Program-made: the position numbers and the translations under genes
Shown here: piece after piece, positions 1 to 15,000 of the stretch
Layout: each line of letters begins with the position of its first letter
Position numbering within the stretch: position 1 is the stretch's first letter
From: JACQQW01 sp964520655
Lineage (GTDB): Bacteria > Omnitrophota > Gorgyraeia > Zapsychrales > Fredricksoniimonadaceae
NCBI GenBank assembly: GCA_964520655.1
Contig: CAZFNI010000010.1
Span: forward strand, 18,136-82,135
Direction of reading: 5' to 3'
Length of the DNA stretch: 64,000 nucleotides
The notes under the pieces: model-generated
Databases searched by the model: none
What the model saw: only the letters and a program-made list of their open reading frames with translations
Told to the model about the DNA's origin: nothing

Positions 1-3000
1 AAAAAGGTTGTTGATATGCCGCACGAGGACAAGCTGAAACTTGCTAAAGGCCTTCTGGAACAGACAGTTCGTGCGATGGAAGTCAAAAGCGTGGAAATGG
101 ATATCACTGTCAGTATTGCCGCAGAACATATCCAAGATGACACATTACGCAGCCTTGCTCAGAACATACAGAAAAGTCGGCTCAAAGAATCCGACCCAGT
201 AAAACTGAAAGTATTAGCCGCGCTGCTTAATAACAAACCTGTCATTAAAACCAATGATGACGGCAGTAAAACCATAACACATGAAGGTAAAGACGTTCTG
301 GTTACAATTGACAAGGATGGACAGATATTGAAGGTTGAAGGAAATCAGACGGCTTTTGCAGCCAAGGATTTTGAAGATACCTTTACACATATTTCTAGAG
401 AATATGCGGAGGCGCTTCATCAGAGGTCCAATGATTTTACTAAGCTGGCCCGTCTTTCTGCTGAAGGCGCTAAAGAAGTTTCTGCGATCGATCCAGATGA
501 TAAGGATAATGCTGTTGAAAAAGCTGTTGAAAGGATCACGAAAGGTCAATCAGCTACAGCCGTTTATCAAGTGGTTGATGGAGTTTATGGAGTTATCACT
601 AATGAAAGAGTTGGCAAGGCGATGTTCAACCGCATGATGGTCCATCGCGAAGGCAATGACAAGATCGCCAGAGGGACAGTGATCACGCCGCAAACTTCTT
701 CCACCATTGGTTTTCGCGGAGCGAACCATTCGACGGCTAGCATCATTGCGTTCTTAAACGATACTGATCAGCAGAAAGTAAGATTGACACCTCAGGAACA
801 AGATATTGTTGATCTAATGGTGACAAAAGGTCTTATTGCCAAGAAGGAAGATGGCGTCTGGATGGAATTAAAGAAAGGCGCGGTGTTCGGCGTCTATGTA
901 AACCCAGTCAAGAATGATCCACAGGATATAAGAGAAGCATATCAGCATGAATTACGCCACAGCATCGAAGAAGTTGATCCTCAATATCAGAGAGACAATG
1001 ACGCTACCCGTGCAGCATTCGATTCTAAAGCTAACGGTGGCGAGGCAAAGGCGGAAGTTCCTGTTTACGATGCACAAGGGAAAGCGCAAGAACAAACGAT
1101 TAACTTGATGGATGTAGCTAAAGATTTCCTGGTGTTTAAAGGTTACAGCAAAGAAGATGGTGAACTTATTCGTCGGGAATTGCCGGCATGGTTGAGTGAT
1201 CTACCGAGCATGCAGCGGGAGATCAGTGATATTTACGAACAATTTAAGACGCCTGATGAAATTGTGAAAGCATTTGGTAAAGAAAAAGCTGTAATGATCG
1301 TGAAGCTGCTTCCTTTGATACAAAAAGAATATCAGACTAAATGGCAGGAGATCGAGCAGGCCTTTGCGGGAAATTATACAAAAGCTAAAGAACGGGCTGT
1401 GGTAAATACTCAAACGTCCGCAAAAGATTCTGGATTAAAACCGGTCGTTCAATCGATAAGCCCTGCTGGCGCGCTTCCCACTGTCACCATTACAACACCT
1501 GCTCGCGTTGCGGCACCAAGCCCGGTATCGATCGCGCCAATAGCACAGACCAACTCAGCGCCACAAGGACAAGCGGCACAAACACGTTATGTGCCGGCGA
1601 CAGCATCCCCGAGCGTTCCATTGAAATCCAACGAACTCTATGACACCAAGACCGGCGAGATCTTCACGGCGCCGACTCCGGAAGCGGTCGGCGGCACGGC
1701 AACAATGCCCGCGCAGGCATTGCCGCATGCGGTCATTGTACCTAATAATGCGTTGATGAATTTAGGTTTAAGTGCGGCTTCCGTAAAGGATCAGCCGGAA
1801 GCGATCCGTCTGGAGATCACACCTGCGGCAGGACAAGAAGGGCAATATGTCGGCACAGTGGTGGCCCGCGCGGTTGATCAGACCAGCGGCGATATCTTTG
1901 AGATCCCGCATGCGATCATTTATGATAGCAAGACCAATCAAATAGTACCTGCTGCCCCAGAACCCGTCACGGTCACGGTGGTTAAAAAGACAGGAGAAGC
2001 GCAGGCCCTTCCTCAGAAAGTCACGGTCGCTCAAGCGGCAGGGATCGATGCGCAAGCACCGGTGTTTGAAATGAGAGACGCTCTTGGAGCGCCCGCAGCG
2101 TTGATCAAGGATGGTCAAGTCATTGCTGTTTACAATAATATTGCAGCACCAGCCGCGGCGCCAAAGCAAATGGAAATAAAGACGGCTGCCGGTCCGGTCA
2201 GCGTTACAACGGCTGATCGTTATGAATATGTTCCGGCAGAAAGATCATGGCGGACAGCCGCGGTTGTTGCAAGCGGTGCCGAGGGCATTGCCGCAGGCAG
2301 CGTCATCCGCAATAATTGGATCTTTGCCAATGACAATGCCGCGCCGCAAGCTGTCATCCTCAACGGGCACGTTGTTCCTTTGGCAAACAGGAATGTGTCT
2401 GAACAAACAGCTCTCATGGGCTTGGCCGCGGGATCCTCTCAAAAGGGTAATACAGTGACCATCAATGGTCAGCCGGCCGTGATCACGCCAAACGGCGATA
2501 TCACTGTCCCACTCGCGCAAAAAGAAGCGTTTAATTCATTGCCTGTCACAGAGGCGACTTATCGGATGGTCCAACCAGATACGTCCATAGCGCCCCGGGT
2601 TGAAGTTCAACAATATCTTGTGGCCAGAACACCTGAGATCGAAAGTGCTCTGGCACAATTGCAGGCGGCAGAACCGCAAGCGTTCAAGATGCCTCAGGTG
2701 CAGCAATCAGCCGACAACGTTGAATATGTCGCTTTGGCCCCTGATCAAGTCGAGCCCGTCATTCGTGCCATTGCCCAAAATACGTTAACTCAGGCCAATG
2801 CATTGACGGCCAAACCTGTTGCCGCCGCAAGGCCGCAGGTTGCTATGCGGGAATTGACCATTGTCCCGCCGGCGGGATCCGCTGATAAAGATATTCTGCA
2901 TGTGACCTATGCTGTTCCTGTCCAGGCTGGCAGCGAAAAAGCAGCTCCCAAGCTTGTGCGCGTGGAAGCGCTGGTGACGGGGACGATACAGAAAGTATTA

Positions 3001-6000
3001 GAAACTGTTCCCGGCATTGCAACGCCAAGGAATATTGACGGCGGACAGCAAGTGATCGATGTGGCCCCGGAATTATTCACGGCGATCAAGCAGGCGGGTA
3101 TGACCCTGATCCAGTCTGAGGCTGCCGGAAGAACAGTCGATGTTGCTGCCTTAAGAACCGCATTAATGAATGCCGTGCCCAAAGCGGCTGTGCCTGTATC
3201 GCTTCCTGTGTTAACGGAAGTGATCACCCCGGCCGAGCAGGTGATGGGTGCATTTCAATTTGCTTTTGGTCAGAAGGCAGCCGAAGCTAGTGCAGTGGTA
3301 AAGCCGGAAGCTAATATCGGCGGGATCAGTATTGACCGTTTGTTAAGTCTTAGAGAAGACAGCGAAGTTAAAGCGTTCTTAAGCGCGAATAATATCGGTG
3401 CTTCTGACATGGATAAGGCCCTTGAGATCGTCCGCCGGTTAAGTGCGGATCCTGTGGTTGTTAAGGCGAAAGCAGAAGTCAGTCAGCTGCCTGCGGCACA
3501 GGCTGAGGCTCGTTTGCGGGAGGTGGCTTTAGCAAGGTTAAATACAATGGTGTTGGAAAATGCATTACCGGTTGCTAATTTATCGCTTGGGGTTAAGCCG
3601 GCCCAGGCAGTGATGCCTGCAGCCCAAGACACAACACCTGCGGTTGAGCCGGTTGCAGCGCCTGCCATTGAACCCGTGGCCCCTGTTCAACAACAACAGC
3701 CGCCAGCCGGCGTTGAATTACCGGTCCTTCGCTTCGTGCCGATGGCTCAGGTTCCTCAAATAGATGTTCCGCAAACCACCGGTGAGATCGTGGATATCAA
3801 GTCAGGTCTTGTTTATCCGTCGATGCCAACGCCCGAGAATAATACGGCGCCAACCGCGGTGGTTGTGCGCGGCGAGCGTTTCTTGAACCAGGTGGGATTG
3901 ACCCCGACCGCTGGTGATAATCCGCAATTTGTCAGGATCGAGCTTGAACCAGCCAGCACGGGAACCCAGGAATTTAGAGGTTCATTCCCCATCAGCATCA
4001 ATGGCAAGGATGTTGCCGCGCCGGTTGTGGTCAATACGGCAACCAATAAGATAAGCTTGGTGTCTAACACCATTGAATTACCTCAAACGGAAGAACGCGC
4101 CATCAATGATCTATCCGTTCCTGTCCGTCCGGTCATGGTCTTTAATCCTGCTGCTAAGACTTGGGAACGCCGGGATATTGTTGTGAGCGCTCCTGTACAA
4201 TTGGAGAGCGCCGGCTTGGTCCCGGGGGCTGTGATCAAAGAGAATGGGAAAGTATATGCCAGCACCGACAGTAAGGATGTTGTCGCGGTTGTGGCCGAAG
4301 ATAAGTTGATCAGCATTAAAGACATGCCGGTGATCACAACAGAAGTTTCTCAGACAAGAGTTGTCCCGCAAAATCTGCCGGTTTTAACCGATGTGATAGA
4401 GCCAGTTTTTGTCAACGATACGCCGGTCGTGCCTGTTGTCAATACAAAGGCACAGAGACGCGAAGTAACGATCACCAGGCCCGCAGCTGCCAAAGAAACG
4501 CCGTCAGGTGTCGTCGCGGTGACCTACTCTTTACCGATGCACGCGGAAAAAGGTGAACGGGTAACCCCAATACCGGTACGTTTTGCGCTGGCCGCCACAG
4601 AGGCTGTGACCACCGCTTTAGCAGAAATGAATATGTCTCCAACGAAAGGCCAGGAAGCCGGAACACCGGTTGTTTATCTAGCTCCATGGGAATTGGGCCG
4701 GGTCATGGCATCTCATCCTGGATTAGCGCAGGTAGATAGTTATGCCCAGCAATTCATGTCATTGTCAAATAAAGCAATGGCATCTGACAAAGCCATGTCA
4801 CCTAAAACAGTGATCGCGGTCGCGGCGGCTTCCTTAATATCGACAGGCAGCGTGCCTGTCGCAAATGCGCCTGTTGTTGCCCCCGTCATTGAACAGCAGC
4901 CCGCGCCAACGTCTGTTCCTCTGAATTTAGTTGGTGTTAAAGATGTGCCGGCAACGCTGCCGGTAAAAGACATCACGGTCAATCAAGCGATGATCAGCAA
5001 CACGGGCATGCCAGTGGCTGTTGTAAAAGACGCCGCGCAGACAGCTGTGGCGGTGGTCATGGATGGTGCTTATGTGCCGATCAAAGATAATGCCGCAGAA
5101 GCAGCCTCCGTTGAACGCATGAGCGTGATCGATAACGGTGTTGATCATAAGGTCCCAGTCCTTTCTGTGATCAGGAATATGCCGGAAGGATTCATTGCGG
5201 AGAAAGTCGTAGCGATCGGGGCGGGGACACTTAAGCGCGGGGATGTGATCCGTAATAATGTTGTGTATGGCAAAGACAGTAAAGAGGCCAAGGCGGTGAT
5301 TGTAGACAATCGCGTGGTTCCATTAAAGAATATGGATGTGCTTGAGCAAACGGCCTGGAAGGCGCTGGCAGCAGGAACGGCGACAGTCTTAGTTAACGGC
5401 GCGACGGTCAAGGTTGCGACCGATGTCGACGGGCAGAAGGAAGTGGTGATACCTAATAAGATAGACGCGGTGACATCCGCCGCTGTGCCGGTAGCTGAGG
5501 TCAAGTATACGCTGCAGACTAATAATGAAACGGTAAGCGTTGAGCCGGTTTATAAGGTTCAGGCAACACGGGATGTTTTAGCCGCGACGACGGCAACAAC
5601 AGTTAAGAGCGCTGGTAAAGATCAAGACGGCAAAGAATACCTGCTGCTGGACCGTGACACAATGCCTCGTGTTGTGCTGAGCGTCGTGGACAACAAGATC
5701 GCCCAGGTAAAAGCCCAGGTGGCAAGCGGCGCGGACATGGGAGCATTGTTAACACAGGCCATCGCCCAACAACATGATGTGCCCACACAACAAGCTCTGC
5801 GCCAGGTCCAGGTCAAGATCGCGGCGCTGACAGAAACTTACAAACAGTGGCATCAAGCCCTCGCCGTACAAGCTCCCGGATCAACGATCAATGAATTTAA
5901 GACACGCATCTCTTCTCTCGTCAACCAGATCAAGTTTGTTGATCCAAGAGCAGCAGCTATCGCTGATGTCCCGGCGTTAATGAAAGTCCAGGTTGCTCCC

Positions 6001-9000
6001 TTGCTTAACCTGGCGCCGGATACCAGTATTCGTTACATGCCCATGACCCAAATGCCGGCTTCTTTTAAGGGGACGTTGGATGCTAAAGATGCAGTTGTCG
6101 ACGTTCAGACAGGGATGGTGTATGCCAGCAGCACGGATGTCTTCGGCAATATCCAGCCGCAGTCGGTGATCATTCCAGCAAGCGCGATCGACCGTTTAGG
6201 ATTAAGCAAAGAAACCAAGGGCACATTGACCTCTGCGCCGCTTGTGCCGGTGGCAGGAATGCCGGATTTCTTTACGGCCACAGCCAAGGTCAATGTTGCT
6301 GATCCTCAAACGGGCGTTAAGACAGAGGTGCCGGTTGCCTTGACCTTCAATAAATTGACAGGCACCGTCAATGTCGCCAAAGACCAGCCGCGGCAGGAAA
6401 TGACAGTTGCTCCGGCGTTTATGCTCAATGAACAGCCGGTCTATCAGGTGGCCCAAAACGGTCAGCCGGCAGCGGCCATCATGCAGGGTGCATCACTTCC
6501 AGTCAGCTACAGTTCGACGGATAATAGCTATGCGGTGACAGTACCGGCGACCGCGCAAGAAACAGCAATGTTTGGTTTATCCGGCACAGAATATCTGATG
6601 CCGACAATAATGGAAAAAACATTGGGTACAAATCCACAGGCACAGGTTAGCGCCTATGTGCTAGATCTAAATGTACCGGATGTGAAAGAATTCATCGTCA
6701 AAATTCAAAAGAGAGCCGACAGCAGCAAGGTTAGGATTGTCAAAGACGCCGGCGGTGAACGTGCGTTGATCGCACCAGCGGTATATCGTGCATATGTCGT
6801 CAATTCGACCGTTAAAGGGATTGAACAGGCAAGTGCGGCCCCGTTAAATTCGGCCGCGATCAAACAATTGGAGACGCGTTTACAGAAAGTGATGTTGATG
6901 GCGGCTGCGGCACAGGATAAAGATGCCGCTGCGGCCCTGCGTGCCCTTGAACCTCAGGTTGAACGCATTAGAAATACCCATGAAACGTTGACGTCTCAGG
7001 CTGCCGCGGCCCTTAAAGTTGCTCAGAATGCGAATGATACACAAATGATCGATGTCTTGGCCCCCATTGTTCAACAGCTCAATGACACAGCCGCGCCGTC
7101 AGCCTTACCCCAGCTTAAAGATATCCAGGAGGTAACGTTCAATCCCAAGGTCATTGAACAGCAAACGGCATTGAATGACGCGGGTATTTATAGAACGCTC
7201 ATGCCAGCGATCCGTACCATTGTCAACGCTCCGGCGGATGCCAGCGATGCGGCCGTGGAACGTTACTTAAATAGGACCGTCAGTGCCAAGGATGCTGCGT
7301 CTCAAGAAAAGGTTGCCGCGGTCACAGCTGAGATCGAGAATGCGCTGGCTAAGACCCTGCCATCTCTAACAGTGGCAGAGCGCAAGAATATTGCCAATAT
7401 TGCCGCGGGCGGGCGTTTAGAGGTCTTAAAGGGCAGCAGTAAAAAAGAAGTTGCCGCGGCCATGCAGTTTACTCAAACAGCCAGAACATCACAGCCCAGC
7501 CAGCGTTTAAGCGCAGTTGTGAATTTATTCACTTTTGTCACCGGCCAGCGACCCTCTGATGAAGTTGTCAAGAGCATTGAGAATGTGGTATTAGCTGCTG
7601 TTTCCAATACGGGCTCAACAAAGACGCAGTTCACCAATTTGCCTGAAACATTGCTGTTGCGTGTATTGACAGAGAATAAGGCAACATTGAGTGCTGACCA
7701 AGCGGTCAAATTAAAGACATTGCTTGCAAAGAAATTGTCAAGGCCGGAACAGCAGAGAGAGTTGCGGAAAGGATTGGAGGAAGTTGAAAAGATCTTGGCT
7801 GGCACAGAAAGGTTGGCAAGGGAAGCGGGCAAGCCGATTCCCGTCGTAAAAGACCAGGCCATGTCTGCCGGCATCATGAAGACCTTAGCTGCCACGGCGT
7901 TTGTGTCTGCGCTAAGTTTGACAGGCAGCAGCGGTAGGAACGATATTCCGGCAGCATCCAAGCAGGATCCGGTTGTTTCCATTATGCTTAGCGGCAAAGA
8001 TGAGAGCGTCATCCGTCAGGATGTAGCGCGGTATATTAAGGCAAGCCCCTTAAGCGATGAACATAAAGCGCGCGCTGTCAGGGTCATGGATCAGGTCTTA
8101 GTCCAGGATGATACCGTTAAGACTTTGCGTGAAGCTGCGGCCAATGCTCCTGAAGGACAAGAAAAGGCCGAGGCTATTGCGCGTTTGACTACTGCCCTTA
8201 GCGCTGCGGTTGTGGAAGGGGTAAATCAAGACATTTTCCGTTCTGTAGAGTTAGCTACAGCTCCTCAGGTGTTGGCTGCGCCAGGGCAATATGTACCGAT
8301 CGATAACAGACAGTTAAGCTATCGGGAAGCTCCGCCGCTGCGTACGGGTGAAGCGTTGGTCATCGCTTTGGATCCTCGATCAAAGAGCACAGTTGGGACC
8401 GCACTGATCACACCGCAAAGCGAACGTCCTGTGGCTGAACAGATCGCCGCGATAAAAGCCAATGTAGCGGGCAATGATATCCGTTATTTTGTGGTCTTTG
8501 CTTCACCGCAAGGTAAAGTCCCGGCCGTGATGGGTGCGATAAAAGAAAATTTAGTCAACATTCAAGAACGTCCGGTTAAAGAGAATGCTGTGGTCGTTGC
8601 GGCCAATAACAATTCGATCGCCATCAGAACGACCGGCGGTGAAGAAATTCAAGAATTTGGTGCCAATAAAGAGCTGCGTGTCCGGGCCGCTGGGCATGGC
8701 TGGCAGGAGGTCAAGAATTTCGCGCAGGATGTGTATGCCCAATTGACAATGCCCAAAGACCAGGCGATGACTGCGGGCCGAGTGGCTCCAGCAGTAAGCA
8801 GCGCGCTGGTCAAGGTCACCGAACAACTGGCAACAGAGCAGGCACAGCAATGGGTCGATATTCTCTTCCCTGTCCAAAAGGCATCCATGACTCAGCGCGT
8901 ACTGGGTATGTTTGGGGCCGGTACTAAAGAAGATATGGTTGTTGCTTCACCATTGACAGGAAGCCTGAGCATGAAGCTGCAGCAGGAAGGATTAACCGGT

Positions 9001-12000
9001 GATCATTTGATCCAGGCTGTGGCAGAGATCACACAGGTCATCGGGAAAGATCCATCTGTTCGGAAATTCACCGGGGAGTATCAGGCTTCTTTAGGCCGGC
9101 AGATCGATCCATTTAATAAAGTAAAGAGCGCTCAGGCAAAGGAAGCGGTTATTTCTAATGCCAAAGCTCTTTTAGCCCATGTGTTCGCGCAGGCGTTGAA
9201 AGAGAGGATCGGTAAGACAGAACCGACATTGTCCAACAGTATTGTGAATATTCCGGATGCTAAAAGCATTCCGGTCCAGATCTTCAGGGCGTATCACGAG
9301 GTCACCCAGCCGAATTCATTTGCTGTTCAACGTATCGGCAGCACGCTGGTTGTGTTGATGCCTAAAGAAGCCGGCGCCAAACATTTTGACCGCTTCATCA
9401 GATTTGTCCGTGAGAACGAAAATGCTGCGTTTGCCGGCAATACACTGACGGTCCAGCAAGTGGTGAATTATCTAAATGACAGGAATGTTCAGAATTACAA
9501 ACAGGCATTGACCAATGAAGAACAGGAGTTCTTGAAGATCCTGATGGTGCCGGGCCGGGAAATGATCCGGCAGGATGAAGGATTCAAATGGGATGTCATT
9601 GTGCCGGGTAACGTGGTCATGGTTGCGGTTGACAGGAATAGTCCGCAGATGGCTTCGAAACAGATCGTTCCGGCCGTCGCTCTTGTTTCAAAATTGTATC
9701 AGAACGAACAAAAAGGCGAAGCGGCCGACAGCGCCATGTCTTCAACTGTTAGGGCTGTATTTGCGTCCTTGTTAGCTTCAGCTTCTTTGACCGCAAGTAC
9801 GCCAAGTACGACAGCGGTGACAGATAAAAATGTCCCAGCGTCTGACGTTAAGGCTGATCAGGCCAATGAACAGGCCATGATCACGACGGGAACGCGCACG
9901 GTTGAACCTAAAAAGGTTGAACGCCGTGATGAAGGTGCCGGCGGCGGCGCGGGTGGTGGTACAGGCAGTGCCGCAAGAGTGGAATTGGTCAAAGCCTTAA
10001 CGGCAGGATCACCGGCAGCAGCGGCAAGCATCATGACCGCTAACAGCAGTCTCTCGGTTGAGGGCGTCAGGGCGGTTGAGAGCGTCGTTGCCCAAGTCAT
10101 GAGGACGCCGGCATTCCAGACGGCATTAAACGATGTGCGCAAGGCTCAGGTGGAAAAAGGTGATGTTCCAGCGGCAGCGAATGTTCTTTTAAAGGTCTTT
10201 GCCCAGGAAAGCACCAGCGTCATCGACGCACGGACAACGCGTACTGTCAGAACTGCGCAGGCTGCCCCAACACCAGTGACAGCCGCTGTACATCAAAAAG
10301 ACGCGAATAATGTGGCGGCGATCCTCACGGGAACAACACCCAACAGCATTGCTTCTCTGAAAGCCGAAGAAGATATCCCGGCGATCACTAAATATAGAGA
10401 AGGCGTCCAAGCACAGCAGGCGATCGACAACATGGTCTCTGAACCGAGCGTATTGTCTTCAGACGCTTTTGTCCGCGGCAATTTCGATCAGATCACGGAT
10501 GTTGTGACCAAGGGTCTTAAAGGTACGACCAAAGAAAAGACAGCGAATATCATTAAAGCCCGTCTGCAAGATGTGTACAGCATGCCGGATGTTGTCCGTC
10601 AGTGGAATGTGATCAAGACTCAAACGCCTTCGGCTAAAGAAAGAGAAGTCTTCAATGCATTTGTCATGCAGAAGATGTCAGCCTTGCAGCCGAGTTTTGC
10701 TAAAGCGGTGATCTTGGCGTATGCGCAAAGCGTCGAGAATATGACACGAACAAGTGAGCATGTCGGTACGGATATCATGGGCGTTATCGACGCTGTTTTC
10801 ACCCGTCCGGATCAGCTCATAGAAAAGCAAGCCGCTCAAGCTGCTGCCCAGACCTACTTTGATCGCAGGGAAAATATTGAAAAGAATCAATACTATAAGA
10901 ACAAGGTCGCGGCTGATCCATCCTACGCGATTGGTGAATGGGCAGCCACATTAAGAGATATTGCCACGCGCATGCCGGATACGATCGTGGTGGAAGCGCC
11001 GAAGGCCGTCGCAGCGCCTGTTGTAGAGGCTGTTGCTCCTGTTGCGCAGCAAGTAACGGCTCTAGTAAAAACGGTTGTTCCTGTTCCAGTGGTTGTCCCG
11101 AATGCCTCAACGTTAGTTGATGGCAGACAACAAGCCGTGCCGGCAAAGATGGTCAAGCCCGCTGCCAACAATGATTCCTGGAAAAATAGAGTAGTCGACG
11201 CCTTAGAGAAAGTCTCACCGAGGGTTGCCGCGTTGGGCGCGGCCATTTTGCTTGGTTCCACACCAGTGGCCCAAAAGCAATTAAGTGGCACACAGGCTGT
11301 CGGTTCTGCTCCAGCGGTCGCGGTCATGCATCAAGGGCAAGAGGCACAGCTGCCAACCCTGACCGCAATGCCGATCCCTTCCACCAGCATGCCGGCAGCG
11401 TCAACAGTCAATAATGGTCCGGCGGCGGTTGTTAATGCTTCAGGCAGCGTCGCGCCTCAAGCGAAATCCATTGCCGTGGTCCACAGCGTTGAATTGACCC
11501 GGGATGTTTCACAAGCTATTGCGAAATTACCGCAGGCGTTAAAAGAAGAAGTGTTCAGTAACCCCAGTGGCAGCGGTGCGATCGTCAGTGACCGTGTGTA
11601 TCAAGTCATCAAGCCGGCCGTGGAGAAAAAAGATCTCAGTTCCCGTTTAAGCGCCTCTATAGCGGAAGCCAGCAATGCCGCAGCCGGGGCGCTGCTCATG
11701 GTCTTAGGCGGACTTGGGGTAGGCAAAAGACGCGAACAGGCCCAAACAAAAGCACCGCAGCAAGCAGAGATCAAGACAAAGCCTGTGACCGCTTCCTTAA
11801 ATGAACAGATCGCGGCCGTCAAGAATGCGGTCGCCCTGCACGCCAAGACATTACCGGATGCTGATCCAGCCAGGGTCAAGGCCGAACGTCTGGTGAAAGT
11901 ATTAGACACCATGCGTTCTGTCGTGATCCCGGGCGCCGCCAATGAAGCTGTCATCAAACAGTTCGCCGCAACCGAGATCCCCGCGATCTCTGAAGATATT

Positions 12001-15000
12001 GTTGCCGCCTTGCCGGCCAAGGATCAAGAGACATTCAGATCCGTGGTGCAGTTCAGAGCTGCAGAGAAAGCCGAATATGAACGTCAGGAGCAGATGAAAG
12101 TTGAAACTGCCGCGAAGAAAGAACAGCAGGATATCCGCGATGGGCGTCTGCAAGCTCAGACGCAACGCGTGATGCAGGCGGGTGCTGATATAACATCGAA
12201 GGATCTGGTGGCGGCCGGGATCGCTGAAACAACAGTTGGCGCATCCGTCGTGAAGTGGCAGGATACACCGGATGTGAGAAATGCCCTTGAGGTCATCAAG
12301 GCAGCAGGGGAAGATATTTCGGATGTCACTTATGTCAAGGGTGAATACACGGCTCCGCTAAAACCATCAGCCCAGATCGCGATCGTGCAGTTGGCTACGG
12401 CGTTTGACCAGACAATTGAGCAGGCGGCGCAAGGGCGGCCTGTTTTGGCGGCAACAGCTCAGCAGATCAGGAACCTGGCGCGCGTGGCTATGGTGGCCGG
12501 CTATAAGGCAGAAGAACCTGATTATGTGGATCATGTGATCGCCCTCATGCCGCAAATTGAGCAGATCGAACGCGCGGTCTTTGCCTTACCGCAGGCACAG
12601 CTGGTTTTGAAGGTTGTGGAATATAATGGAAAGCCGGCGGATATTTCTTCCGCCCGCATCGTTGTTGACCGTTTAAAGCAATTTGAAACCACAGGCCAGA
12701 TCGAGCCCGCCCAGGTCAAAGCGGTCTTAAATGTCGCGCCGAAATTAACGAAAGCCCAGCTGGATGACATGTTGAATTTACGCCAGGTCAGCCAGATCGC
12801 GTATCAGACGGTTCGCCAGGAAATGGCCATCTTAAAGGGCAGCCTCCCGGCAAAAGAGATCATTCAAAACAGAATTGCACAGTTGCTGCCGGCGTCGGTT
12901 AGAGGCGCGGCAGATATTAGCCGCAGCATTGCCGATGCTGTTGTTGCCCCAGGTGCCGATCAGGTGGAATTGCCGGGCATCAGCGAAGCTGAACACAAGG
13001 TCATGACCGCGATCATTAATGATCCGCAGATCAGCGCGATCGGTTCTTTGGCAAGCGTGATGGATATGGGCGCAAAGAAAGCCGAAGGTTCCGTCGATCA
13101 GGCCCAGGTTTCTACAGCCATAAAAGTAATGGCCGCAGCCGCGGCTGCATCAACGGTGCTGTCGATCCCCAGCGCAACATCTCAACGGGAAATCAATCAG
13201 GTCTCACCGGCTGTTGTGGCGCCGGCACCCGTTAAGATCAGAGAGGTTGTGGCTCCGGTGATGGTGGACACAATGGTCCCGCAGGTGATCGCGCCGACCC
13301 AGACAAGATTTGACGTCAGCACGCCGGTCATTGACAGGTTCAAGGGAGGGGTTGTCATCGTCGCTGTTGATGTGACAACAGGCAAACTAAGCGGCATTGC
13401 GCAAGTTGTCCCCGGCATTGACGGGCAAGTGGAATCCTTCAAGAAAAGCCTTCCGAATGCCGAGAGCGTAAAATATGAAGTCTTCTATTCAGGTCCGCGT
13501 CCAAACTTTGTCAGCACGGTGATCAATAAGCTGGATATCTTAAAGTCAGAAGCCAGACAAGTTGGCGGCGCATCTGCTCCGGCCCAGTTCATGGTGAAGG
13601 CCAATGAACAAGGGCTGTATGTTGTGAACTCTAGAAATGATAAGATCCATGAATACCGCTACAGCAGCAAAGGTCTGGAAAAAGCCGATCAAGCCATGGC
13701 TGCGGTCGCAGAAGTGGTTATAGAGAAAGGGATCGCGCCGGAAATATTGGCCAGGGGAGGCGCGGAATTAACCGCTGCATTAGGATCTATCGGGTTGACC
13801 GGGAATGAATTAGATGCCGTGAAGTTATCCGTTAATCAAGTCAATCAGGACCGTCCGGCTGTTACGGCCGCGGTACAAAGAATTGAAACCGCCCGTGCTA
13901 CCGGCGATACCCAAGCGGTCACGGCCGCTGTTGGGGCCTTAAATGAGATGTATCAAGGGAAGGTCCCAGAGGCTGTGTTAACAGCGCCGACGGTGCGCGG
14001 CATTCGTCTGGATGACGGTACCAGTGTCCCGGCGGTGTATAATGCCCAGCAAAAAGCCTATATCGCGGTTGCCCAAACACCTAAAGCACGCATCGCGTTG
14101 AATGCCGGCATCATCGAAACGACCTATCGCATTGTGCCGGCAGCTAAAGGCGACTCAAAACCGGAAGCTGTGATGTACACCTTGGAATCAACGCCAGCCG
14201 TCAACAAGGCCTATGCCCAGGTGATCGCGTCGTTAACGGATCAAGAAAGAGTACAGTTGCCTCCAAGTACAGCCAAAACGATCAAGGCGACCCCACAATT
14301 GTTAGGTCGTATCTTCAATGTTCAGATCGCCAATGCTGTTAATGAACTGATCGCCGGAAAATCCTTCGAGAGCGTCAATGACGGCCGTATGGGGGCATTG
14401 CTCAATCAAGCGTTGGCCTTGGCTCAGGAAAACAATGATACCGAAACTGTTGCCAAGATCAATGAACTTCAACCTCGCATTATTTTACTGCAAAAAGCGT
14501 ACAGCGAATTAAATGCCCAAAGCGCGTTAGCCCTCAAAGTCGCATTATTGAGCAAAGATCCTCGAACGATCGCCCAGGCCCAGGCGGTTGTCGACCAATT
14601 GACCCAAATGAACGCCGACGGCCGCTACAGCAAAGATGTGTTGACGCAATTGAAAGATGTTCAATTCCCGAAGATCAGTAAAGAAATGCTGGCTGTGTCG
14701 GTTAAGCTCAATGGGGCCAGCGCCTATACGGTTGTGATGTCCGCATTGCGCGGCCTGCTTGGGTTAAAGACTAAGGGCACGGATGCCCAGGATGAAGAAG
14801 CCGTCAGTCAGGCCATGAAAGATCCCGGCAAGAATGACCAGATCACCGCGGCTATTGAAGAAGAATTAAGATCACTTGGCTTGACCGAGGGCATTAGCGA
14901 TATTGCCATCGCCGTTGTCCAAAGCGGTAATCTGAAATTACTGCAAGGCATGACCAAAGAAGAAGCGCGTGCCTATGAAAAGATGATGCGCAGCCCGAAT

